DNA from: Acidobacteriota bacterium | GTDB lineage: Bacteria > Acidobacteriota > Vicinamibacteria > Vicinamibacterales > UBA2999 | Reading direction: 5' to 3' | Assembly (NCBI GenBank): GCA_016192845.1 | Contig: JACPTI010000032.1 | Location: forward strand, 1 to 41,595 | Length of the DNA: 41,595 nucleotides | Part shown: in pieces, positions 31,484 to 41,595 of the stretch | Layout of the letters: every line of letters starts with the position of its first letter | Numbering within the stretch: the first letter of the stretch is position 1 | Made by a program: the position numbers and the translations under genes | The notes under the pieces: generated by a model | The model's database searches: none | What the model saw: only the letters and a program-made list of their open reading frames with translations | Told to the model about the DNA's origin: nothing

Positions 31484-32550
31484 CAGGAGAAGTCCGGCTC
31501 ATGCCGGGCACTGCGGGCGAGGTCGTTCAGCGTGGTGTAGACGCGTTCCGGCGTGATGCGCTTCATGCAGCGGTGATCGATCGGGCACGTGCGCAGCATG
31601 CACGGCCGGCACCAGACGTCGTGCGTCAGCACGGCGGCGCGGCGCCCTTCGCGCGTGAGCGGCGCCGTCTCGTATTCGTTGCTCGGGCCGAACGGCGCCA
31701 CGAGCGGCGTGCCGAGCGCCGCCGCCACGTGCATCGCGCCGGAGTCGTTCGACACGCACCCCGCGGCCAGCGCCAGCACGCCCGCCAGCATCTCGAGCGT
31801 CGTCTCGCCGGCCGCGTCGACCACGTGCGGCGCAACGCCGGCGCCAGCCGCTGCACGGACCTGGGTCGTGGTGCACCTGTCGGCGGCGCTCCCGACGAGC
31901 ACGCACGTCGCCCCGCGCTCGCGGACGAGGCGGGTGACGACCTGCGCCACGTACTCGGGAATCCAGCGCTTGGCGCTGCCGTACGCCGCCCCGGGCGCAA
32001 ACACGAAGACCGGCCGCGACGCGTCCCAGCCGCGCTCGACGAGAAACCGGCCCGCGGCGGAAGCCACCTCCTCGGGCAAAAACAGCACCGGCTCGAGCGG
32101 ACCGCTGTCGATCCCGAGCTCGCGCGTGAGGTACTGGTAGTAGGCGCCCTGGTGCATGCTGCCGGCGGGACGCGGCACGGCGCGCGACAGCAGCCGCCCG
32201 CGCAGATCGGCGCGGTACCCCCATCGCTCGGGCACCTGCGCCTGCTTGACGAGCCACGCCGACGCAAACGAGTTCGGCAGGAGGATCGCCAGATCCGCGC
32301 CGAGCGCGCCGAGCCGCGCCACGTCGTCTCCGAAGGCGCCGCGCCGGCGCCAGCGGCCGTTCCACTCGAGCGTGACGATCCGGTCTACGCCTGGAACGAG
32401 CCGGAAGAGGTCCGCGACGCTCCGCCGCGCGGCCACGGTGAGCTGCGCGGCGGGAAATCCGCGGCGCACGTCGGCAATCGCCGGCAGCGCCACGACGGCG
32501 TCGCCGAGCCAGTTGGGCGCGACGACGAGCACGCGCGCCGGGTCAGACAT
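31483..32550 (-). CDS. waaF: Lipopolysaccharide heptosyltransferase II (WaaF-like, GT9)
   Basis: The 355-residue enzyme begins VLVVAPNWLGDAVVALPAI, the WaaF version of the GT9 start (APNWLGDAVM in enterobacteria). It also has VFAPGAAYGSAKRWIPEYV and SNDSGAMHVAAALGTPLVA in the donor-binding half, and a WCRPCMLRTCPIDHRCM cysteine cluster as in many WaaF proteins. It adds the second heptose of the core. Its ATG lies in the last eight bases of the acyltransferase gene (ATGTCTGA). The next gene, gmhB, starts at its stop. Confidence 0.9.
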   Translation of the reverse strand: MSDPARVLVVAPNWLGDAVVALPAIADVRRGFPAAQLTVAARRSVADLFRLVPGVDRIVTLEWNGRWRRRGAFGDDVARLGALGADLAILLPNSFASAWLVKQAQVPERWGYRADLRGRLLSRAVPRPAGSMHQGAYYQYLTRELGIDSGPLEPVLFLPEEVASAAGRFLVERGWDASRPVFVFAPGAAYGSAKRWIPEYVAQVVTRLVRERGATCVLVGSAADRCTTTQVRAAAGAGVAPHVVDAAGETTLEMLAGVLALAAGCVSNDSGAMHVAAALGTPLVAPFGPSNEYETAPLTREGRRAAVLTHDVWCRPCMLRTCPIDHRCMKRITPERVYTTLNDLARSARHEPDFS

Positions 32551-33535
32551 CCGCGCGTTCCCGGGATCCGGGATCCGGGATGCGGGATCCGGCGGTTCCT
32601 GGTTCCTGGTTCGCGGTTCCCGGATCCCGAACCCCGGTTCCCGGTTCCTCGATCCCGGATCCCGGATCTCGCCACCGCCGATGCATCCACATCCAGAGCT
32701 CCGGGTTCCGGCGGACGTACATCTCGAGCACGTCGGTGCAGCGCTGCGTGAACTCGCGCACCGCGTCGGGCGTATCCGCCAGCGGCGGCTCGACCGGGTG
32801 CTCGTAAATCAGACGATAGCGGCCGCGCGGCAGCGGCAGCGCGAACACCGGTATGACGGGCGCGCCGGTGCGAAGCGCCAGCGCCGCAAACGCCGAGGTG
32901 GTGGCGGCGCGGCGCTGGAAGAAGCCGACGTGCACGGCGTCCGCCTCGTGCAGGTGCTGGTCGATGAGAATCGCGATGCCGCGGCCGGCGGCAAGGTCCC
33001 GCAGGATTCGGCGGACCGCCCCGCGCCGGGGAATCAGCGTGTTGCCGGTGCGGGTCCGGATCTCCTCGAGCATCGCGTCGAGCTGCTGGTTGTCGAGGGG
33101 CCGCACGAGCAACGAGATCGGTTCGATCCGGAGCGCGTGCGCCATGGCGTGGATCTCCCAGTAGCCGAAGTGCCCCGTGAAGAACAGGACGCCGCGTCCC
33201 TGCGCGAGCGCCTGATGGACGCGCTCCTCGCCCTCGGCCTCGACGGCGGCGAGCATGCGCTCGCGCGACCAGGTGCCGAACTTGATCAGCTCGAACAGCA
33301 GCCCGCCGAAGTGGCTGAAAACGGCCCGGGCGAGCTGCCGCCGCTCGCGCGCGGTGCGTCCCGGAAAGGCGCTGGCGAGATTCTCGAGCGCCGTGCGCCG
33401 CCGCGCGCCCTCGAGGAGGTACCCCAGTCGGCCGATCCCGTGCCCGAGCCGGCGCACCGCCGGCATCGGCAGCAGCCGGACCAGCACGCAAACGATCCGG
33501 ACGAGCAACGCCTCGAGGCGATGGCGGACCTTCAC
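32543..33535 (-). CDS. lpxL: Lipid A late acyltransferase-like (LpxL/HtrB family) with repeat-derived tail
   Basis: The GTG at 33535 overlaps the lpxK stop as GTGA and gives 330 residues (MKVRHRLEALLVRIVC). A membrane anchor helix is followed by LFFTGHFGYWEIHAMA with the catalytic HX4E, ILIDQHLHEADAVHVGFF, and FALPLPRGRYRLIYE with ELWMWMHRRW near the end, as in LpxL-type acyltransferases. Normal proteins stop soon after HRRW. Here about 40 more residues of repetitive PGSGIEEPGTGVRDPGT type follow, translated from degenerate GGATCCCGG-like repeats. They are unlikely to have catalytic meaning. The enzyme should add a secondary acyl chain to lipid A. Confidence 0.87.
   Translation of the reverse strand: MKVRHRLEALLVRIVCVLVRLLPMPAVRRLGHGIGRLGYLLEGARRRTALENLASAFPGRTARERRQLARAVFSHFGGLLFELIKFGTWSRERMLAAVEAEGEERVHQALAQGRGVLFFTGHFGYWEIHAMAHALRIEPISLLVRPLDNQQLDAMLEEIRTRTGNTLIPRRGAVRRILRDLAAGRGIAILIDQHLHEADAVHVGFFQRRAATTSAFAALALRTGAPVIPVFALPLPRGRYRLIYEHPVEPPLADTPDAVREFTQRCTDVLEMYVRRNPELWMWMHRRWRDPGSGIEEPGTGVRDPGTANQEPGTAGSRIPDPGSRERADV
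32551..32672. repeat. Degenerate GGATCCCGG/GGTTCCCGG tandem repeats in the lpxL 3' end
   Basis: The region consists of imperfect words such as CCGGGATCCGGGATCCGGGA, GGTTCCTGGTTCCTGGTTCG and CCGGATCCCGAACCCCGG, with many short palindromes. It is read through in frame as the tail of the acyltransferase and abuts the start of waaF. Confidence 0.85.
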
Positions 33536-34552
33536 GCGGCCGCCTCGATCCGCCGGCGCCGCGCCGCCGCGAGCCGGCCCGCCAGCCACGACACGAACCG
33601 ATCGCCAGGCTCAACGACGAGCTCGAGCGGGAGGACCGCCCAGAGAGGCGCGGCCTCATGTTTCACGTGTGCCTCGGAAAGCCGCACGGCATCCTTTTCC
33701 GTGGTGATCACGAGGTTGGTGCCGGCCTCGAAGGCGGCCCGCTCGATCGCGGCGATGTCGCGCTCGGTAAACCAGTGGTGATCGCGGAAGACCAGCTCGC
33801 GGGCCACCTCCCATCCCTGCGCCCGCAGCGCCGCAAAGAACCGCGCCGGGCGCGCGACGGCCGCCACCGCGACGACCGGGCGCGACCCGGGGGCGATCTG
33901 AAGCTCGACCCCCGCCGGTTCGGACAGGAGCCGCGGGGCATGAACGTACGTGCTCACCCGGAACGCCGTATCGACGCCGATGCGCTGTCGAACCGCCTCC
34001 ATGTCGCCTTCGCCGCCCGGCACCAGCAGCGCGTCGGCGGCGCGCGCCGCGGCCAGCGGCTCCCGCAGCCGTCCCGCGGGCAGCAGCCGCTCGTCCAGGT
34101 CGGCTCTCGAGATCACCACCAGATCAATATCCCGCGCGAGCTGCAGATGCTGAAACCCGTCGTCCAGGAGATGGACGGTGCAGGTGAAGTGACGCTCGGC
34201 GAGCCGCCCCGCCAGATGCCGATCGGGCGACACGAACACGGGCACGCCGGGGAGCGAGCACGCGAGCATGTACGGCTCGTCGCCCGACCGCGTCGGCGGC
34301 GCGAGCAGACGTTCGCCGTCGCTCACCACCACGACCCCGTCAGGCCTCTCGCGGCGGCCGTAGCCGCGGCTCAGGATGGCCGGGCGTTCGCCTGCGGCGG
34401 CCAGCAGCCGGGCGAGCGTCGCCACGAGCGGGGTCTTGCCGCTCCCGCCGACGACGAGGTTGCCGACGCTGATGACGGGCCGGTCCAGGCGGCGCACGCG
34501 GTCCGGACGCCGTCCGTACCACGCACGCCGAAACGCGGCCGCGCGCCCGTAC

Positions 34553-34606
34553 AACCAGCCAAGAGGCTCCGCACACTGATATCCGCGCGGAGCCCCTTGG
34601 CTGGTT
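34553..34606. repeat. 20-bp imperfect inverted repeat at the lpxK 5' end
   Basis: AACCAGCCAAGAGGCTCCGC at 34553-34572 pairs with the sequence at 34587-34606 with a single mismatch, around a 14-base loop. In the leftward transcript it would form a long hairpin just before the conserved part of lpxK. Confidence 0.8.
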
Positions 34607-34620
34607 GCCAGTATCTCTTC

Positions 34621-38411
<3,791 letters not shown>

Positions 38412-38412
38412 C

Positions 38413-38430
38413 GTCCGGCTTCAGCCGGAC
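38413..38430 (+). other. Hairpin in the pgk-tpiA spacer
   Basis: GTCCGGC-TTCA-GCCGGAC forms a perfect 7-bp stem with a four-base loop directly after the pgk stop and ten bases before the tpiA ATG, covering the place of the tpiA Shine-Dalgarno. It could tune tpiA translation or mRNA stability. Confidence 0.5.
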
Positions 38431-38440
38431 CCGAGAACCC

Positions 38441-39211
38441 ATGCGCACACCCTTCATCGCGGGCAACTGGAAGATGTACAAGACGGTCGCGGAGACCGTG
38501 AAGTACGTCAAGGAGTTCCGCGCTCTCGTCAAGGACGTCGACGGCGTCGAGATCGTCGTCGCGCCGCCGTTCACGGCGGTGCGCGCGGCGGCGGAAGCGG
38601 CGCGGAACAGCAACGTCGGGATTGCCGCGCAGGATCTCCACTGGGAGCGCGAGGGCGCGTTCACCGGCGAGGTGAGCGGCGCGATGATCCGCGAGGCGGG
38701 CGCCGAGTATGTGATCGTCGGGCACTCGGAGCGGCGGACGCTCTTTGGGGAATCGGACGCGAGCGTCAACCGCAAGATCGCCGCGGCGTGTGCCGCCGGG
38801 CTCTGCCCTATTGTGTGCATCGGCGAAACGTTCGATCAGCGCGAGCGGCAGGAGACGTTCGACGTGCTCGACCGGCAGATCAAGCAGGGGCTGGACGGCC
38901 TCACGTCCGATCGAATGGCCCAGCTCGTCGTCGCGTACGAGCCGGTCTGGGCGATCGGCACCGGCCGGAACGCGACGCCGGAGCAGGCCGCCGAGGCGCA
39001 CGCTCACATCCGCCGGCGCCTGCGCCAGTGGTTCGGGCCCGACGCGGCCGAGCTGTGCCACGTGATCTACGGCGGCAGCGTCAAGCCGGACAACATCACC
39101 AGCCTCATGTCGCAGCCCGAGGTGGACGGCGCGCTGGTGGGCGGCGCGAGCCTCGACGTGCGGAGTTTCCTGGAGATTGTGACGAAAGGGCGGGACGCCC
39201 GCCTCCGCTGA
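38441..39211 (+). CDS. tpiA: Triosephosphate isomerase
   Basis: The 256-residue TIM barrel begins MRTPFIAGNWKMYKTVAE (catalytic Lys in NWKMYK). It has YVIVGHSERRTLFGE (catalytic His), VVAYEPVWAIGTGRNATPEQ (catalytic Glu and flexible loop) and VIYGGSVKPDNITSLM with GALVGGASLDV (phosphate grip). It interconverts dihydroxyacetone phosphate and glyceraldehyde 3-phosphate. Length is normal. No obvious Shine-Dalgarno is free, since a hairpin fills the spacer. Confidence 0.97.
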   Translation: MRTPFIAGNWKMYKTVAETVKYVKEFRALVKDVDGVEIVVAPPFTAVRAAAEAARNSNVGIAAQDLHWEREGAFTGEVSGAMIREAGAEYVIVGHSERRTLFGESDASVNRKIAAACAAGLCPIVCIGETFDQRERQETFDVLDRQIKQGLDGLTSDRMAQLVVAYEPVWAIGTGRNATPEQAAEAHAHIRRRLRQWFGPDAAELCHVIYGGSVKPDNITSLMSQPEVDGALVGGASLDVRSFLEIVTKGRDARLR

Positions 39212-39270
39212 CGCTTCGGCGCGGCGGGCTCCGCCTTTCCTGAGAGCGTCACCGCAGCAGGCCCGCGCGT

Positions 39271-40896
39271 CTAGTTCGTCTTGCCGGCTGCCGGAAACAT
39301 CGCCATGAACTCCTCGTTGGTGCCGACGCGGCCGTGCGCGGGCGCATGCTGCGCGACGTCGAGTTTCAGCTTCCGCATGTTCTGCTGCAGCGTCCGCATG
39401 CCGGGCGTCGGCGGCGCCAGCGCGGCGCCCGGCGCGGGCGGGGAGTACAGGTCCGCGTTGAACAGGATCTTCTCGTTCGGAAGGTAGGCCACCAGCATGT
39501 CGAGGCTGTGGTTGCCCTGCGCGTAGGACCGGTCCCCCAGCTCGTAGGCCATGTCCTGAACCTTGATGACCTCGAGGATCCGCTCGCCGTCGGTGACGAC
39601 GTACTTCGCCGTGCTGCGCGGCTCGCCGGCCACCGTCTCGATCGGCGGCGGACGCCGGCTGATCCAGTACATCGGGTTGAACAGGGACATCCGGTCCGGC
39701 TGCAGCGTGCGCGGCGAGGGATGAAACAGGATGTCGAGGTAGTACTGCTTGTTCGACTCGTGCGTCACGATCGTGGTGCCCTGCGAGAGGTAGGTGCGGA
39801 GCCCGCCGGCGTGATCGAAGTGGTGGTGCGTGTTGATGACGTACTGCACCGGCTTGCCCGGCACGAGCCTGGCAGCTTCGACGATCACCGCGAGCGACCG
39901 CGCTTCGTTGTTCGGCGCGTCGACCACCGCGACGTAGTCCCGGAACTCCACGAGCAGACTGTTGTGCGTGCCGCCGCCCAGGAGCCAGACGCCGTCGGCC
40001 AGCCGCTGACTGTCCACCTTCGGCGGCGGCGTCACTGCCGTCCGGATCACGTCGGGCACGGGCATCGTCGCAACGGGCGCGTTCGGCTTCACGCTCGTCA
40101 CCCGATACTCGTAGTAGTTGTGCGCCACGTTCAGCCTCGGGTCCCCCTGATGCGTGTGGAGCAGCATGGGGAACTTCACCCCGCCGAAGTCCCGGTATTC
40201 CGTGTAGCGCATCTCGTAGTCCATGTCCCCGTAGACCGGATTGGGGAACCACGTGCCGACGAGCTCCACGAGATTCTGGTCGTTGATCGTCCCGTTGATC
40301 CGGTACTTGCCCAGGAAGGTAAAGGAGACGATCGTCACGGTCCGCCCGAACTGCGAGAGCCCGAAGTCGGACGCGCCGACGTACTGGATCCGGATCGCCC
40401 TGGCGTCGGACGCCGCCAGCGCGGCCTTGAGGAAGCCGTGCGGCGTGATCGCGAGCTCCAGCTGGCGGAGCTCGCCCCAGGGTGCGCCGTCGAGATAGGG
40501 ACGCGTGAGCGGGACCGGCGTGTCGCCGCGCATGTCCCAAGCGTACGCCCCGCTCACAATGGCGGTGACGCGCTGCTCGGCCATCGGCACCCGGCCGAAC
40601 GTCGGGAAATTGCCCTGCCGCCGCGTATAGTCTTCGCGGGACCACGTCGCATCGAAATCGATCGCGCGGGTGTAGTCGGCCACCTCGAATTGCGGCCAGT
40701 TCCCGTCCACGGAGTACTGCTGGCCAATCAAAGACGAGGAGCCGGCGGCCGAGTACACGATGGTCCTGAGGGTATCGCCTCCCATCGCCTTGAGGGAGGT
40801 CTGCAGTGCCGCCCGGGCGTCGACCTCCTGCGCAGGGGCGCTCTCGACGACCAGGCCGACAACCGCAACGAGCACAACGACGACCCTCTTCACCAT
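39271..40896 (-). CDS. Exported metallo-beta-lactamase-fold hydrolase
   Basis: The ATG at 40896, six bases after GAGGAG, gives 541 residues with a signal peptide (VVVVLVAVVGLVVESAPAQ). Residues about 20-300 form an N-terminal domain with lipoprotein-carrier-like strands (YTRAIDFDATWSREDY). The MBL domain follows with an intact zinc motif THHHFDHAGG, GTTIVTHESN, LFNADLYSPP near the third ligand site, and VAQHAPAHGRV. Unlike the MBL-fold protein at 5112-5900 the HxHxDH site is complete, so it is probably active. Substrate unknown. It converges on tpiA with a 59-base spacer. Confidence 0.8.
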   Translation of the reverse strand: MVKRVVVVLVAVVGLVVESAPAQEVDARAALQTSLKAMGGDTLRTIVYSAAGSSSLIGQQYSVDGNWPQFEVADYTRAIDFDATWSREDYTRRQGNFPTFGRVPMAEQRVTAIVSGAYAWDMRGDTPVPLTRPYLDGAPWGELRQLELAITPHGFLKAALAASDARAIRIQYVGASDFGLSQFGRTVTIVSFTFLGKYRINGTINDQNLVELVGTWFPNPVYGDMDYEMRYTEYRDFGGVKFPMLLHTHQGDPRLNVAHNYYEYRVTSVKPNAPVATMPVPDVIRTAVTPPPKVDSQRLADGVWLLGGGTHNSLLVEFRDYVAVVDAPNNEARSLAVIVEAARLVPGKPVQYVINTHHHFDHAGGLRTYLSQGTTIVTHESNKQYYLDILFHPSPRTLQPDRMSLFNPMYWISRRPPPIETVAGEPRSTAKYVVTDGERILEVIKVQDMAYELGDRSYAQGNHSLDMLVAYLPNEKILFNADLYSPPAPGAALAPPTPGMRTLQQNMRKLKLDVAQHAPAHGRVGTNEEFMAMFPAAGKTN

Positions 40897-41056
40897 ACGC
40901 TTCTCCTCAATCGCTTTACCGCGCGGCGTGCTGCGGTCCGGAAGACGAGTAGAGTCTGTCACGAGCGGACGTTGTCGCGAAATCCTCCAATTGCATCACG
41001 GCCCGCTGCCGACCCGGCCGAGCTGTGCCTGAACGCTTCGGCCGGCACGAGCCCTG

Positions 41057-41062
41057 TATAAT
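41057..41062 (+). promoter_or_regulatory. Consensus -10 box for secG
   Basis: TATAAT preceded by TG, 26 bases before the secG ATG, in an otherwise GC-rich spacer. No convincing -35 hexamer is seen at 16-18 bases. Confidence 0.55.
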
Positions 41063-41088
41063 AGAGCTTTGCCAGCAGGTCGAACGAG

Positions 41089-41460
41089 ATGCTGTATTAC
41101 CTCGCCGCGGTGCTTTACGTCCTGGTCTCCCTTGTGCTGATGCTCGTCATCCTGCTCCAGCAGGGGAAGGGGGGCGACATCGCGAGCGCGTTTGGCGGCG
41201 GCGGCAGCCAGGCGGCGTTCGGCGCACGAAGCGGGGCCACGGTGCTGACGCGGGCGACGACGGTGCTGGCGGTGCTGTTCATTGTCGGGGCGCTGCTGCT
41301 GAACATCCTCGCGCAGCGCGGGCCGGCGTCGGTCGTCGGCGGCCGTGCGGCGCCGGCCGCCCCGGCGGGCAGTGTGCCGACGCTGCCGACGCCCGGACAG
41401 GCGGCACCCGCTGCGCCCGCTCCGGCGCAGCCGGCGGCTCCGGCGCCCGCGCCGCAGTAG
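41089..41460 (+). CDS. secG: Preprotein translocase subunit SecG
   Basis: The 123-residue protein has two membrane helices: YYLAAVLYVLVSLVLMLVIL and TVLAVLFIVGALLLNILA. Between them lies the family motif LLQQGKGGDIASAFGGGGSQ with FGARSG. The C-terminal tail is rich in proline and alanine (APAAPAGSVPTLPTPG), common in SecG. It assists SecYE in protein export. Placement after tpiA and before a tRNA-Leu is a widespread bacterial order, interrupted here by the exported hydrolase. Confidence 0.95.
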   Translation: MLYYLAAVLYVLVSLVLMLVILLQQGKGGDIASAFGGGGSQAAFGARSGATVLTRATTVLAVLFIVGALLLNILAQRGPASVVGGRAAPAAPAGSVPTLPTPGQAAPAAPAPAQPAAPAPAPQ

Positions 41461-41508
41461 CGGTAAGTATCCCGCCTGCGCCCAGGCTCCGGCGGGCAGG
41501 CCCTCCTC

Positions 41509-41595
41509 GCGGAAGTGGCGGAATTGGCAGACGCACCAGCTTGAGGGGCTGGCGGTCGCAAGACCGTGGGGGTTCGAGTCCCCCCTTCCGCACCA
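41509..41595 (+). tRNA. tRNA-Leu (anticodon GAG)
   Basis: Begins GCGGAAGTGGCGGAATTGGC, with acceptor stem GCGGAAG/CTTCCGC. The anticodon loop is CTTGAGG with GAG, the long variable arm is typical of class II tRNAs, and the T arm is GGTTCGAGTCC. CCA is encoded; the gene ends exactly at the window edge. Confidence 0.95.

Noticed and set aside
30942..31511. Upstream extension of the rfaE1 frame
   Set aside because: Antiparallel-phase shadow of gmhB; the GTG at 30941 has a good Shine-Dalgarno and the right N-terminus.
32551..32672. CRISPR array
   Set aside because: Units are short, degenerate and contiguous, with no constant repeat and no spacers.
41471..41496. Terminator between secG and tRNA-Leu
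   Set aside because: A CCCGCC/GGCGGG stem exists but has a 14-base loop and no T run.

Overview
The window looks like a piece of chromosome from a GC-rich Gram-negative bacterium, most likely an acidobacterium of the Vicinamibacteria type. The reasons are the LPS/ADP-heptose genes, several PQQ, cytochrome c and beta-propeller periplasmic proteins, a relic of an acidobacterial-type MacB/FtsX permease (ADOP), and a gap-pgk-tpiA-secG-tRNA-Leu block. This assignment is inference; no marker search was possible.

Layout. 0-3 kb: a UvrD/PcrA-like helicase with a C-terminal Fe-S nuclease domain, broken by two internal deletions, then a permease fragment. 3-10.7 kb: exported proteins (PQQ dehydrogenase, a metallo-beta-lactamase-fold protein with degraded metal site, a lactonase-type propeller, a small cytochrome c, and a carboxypeptidase-regulatory/cytochrome/lyase-like propeller hybrid). 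11-14 kb: a small membrane protein, an Omp85 (BamA/TamA-like) protein and a divergent TPR lipoprotein. 14-19.1 kb: a nitrogen-oxide island with ric-nirK, a divergent Crp/Fnr regulator, a radical SAM protein, an NnrS-like membrane protein and a hemerythrin. Two 5-4-5 palindromes of Crp/Fnr type lie at the same distance from two start codons in this island. 19.1-21.4 kb: remains of toxin-antitoxin and signalling genes around an intact-looking FHA gene. 21.4-26.8 kb: a leftward operon of a SWIM-SNF2 helicase, a HEAT-repeat-like protein and a GHKL (HSP90/MORC-like) ATPase, the best candidate for an undescribed DNA-acting, possibly defensive, system. 27-27.8 kb: vapB with a beheaded vapC, tRNA-Asp and tRNA-Val separated by AT-rich degenerate repeats. 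27.9-36.1 kb: a tight leftward LPS operon (waaA, lpxK, lpxL-like, waaF, gmhB, rfaE1, rfaE2, waaC-like, an ICMT-like methyltransferase). 36.2-41.6 kb: rightward gap, pgk, tpiA, then a leftward metallo-hydrolase, then secG and tRNA-Leu.

How the genes work together. The LPS operon covers kinase, phosphatase and nucleotidyl transfer for ADP-heptose, Kdo transfer, lipid A 4'-phosphorylation, late acylation and two heptosyl transfers; gmhA and hldD must be elsewhere. The nitrogen-oxide island couples nitrite reduction to NO with repair of NO-damaged clusters, under one apparent Fnr/Dnr-type regulator.

A theme runs through the window: many genes have lost a clean internal or terminal block while the rest still reads well (helicase twice, radical SAM, AbiE-like pair, DUF433/DUF5615 pair, vapC, receiver domain, permease). 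This is either real deletion-driven decay or an assembly artefact, and should be settled before the broken genes are interpreted.
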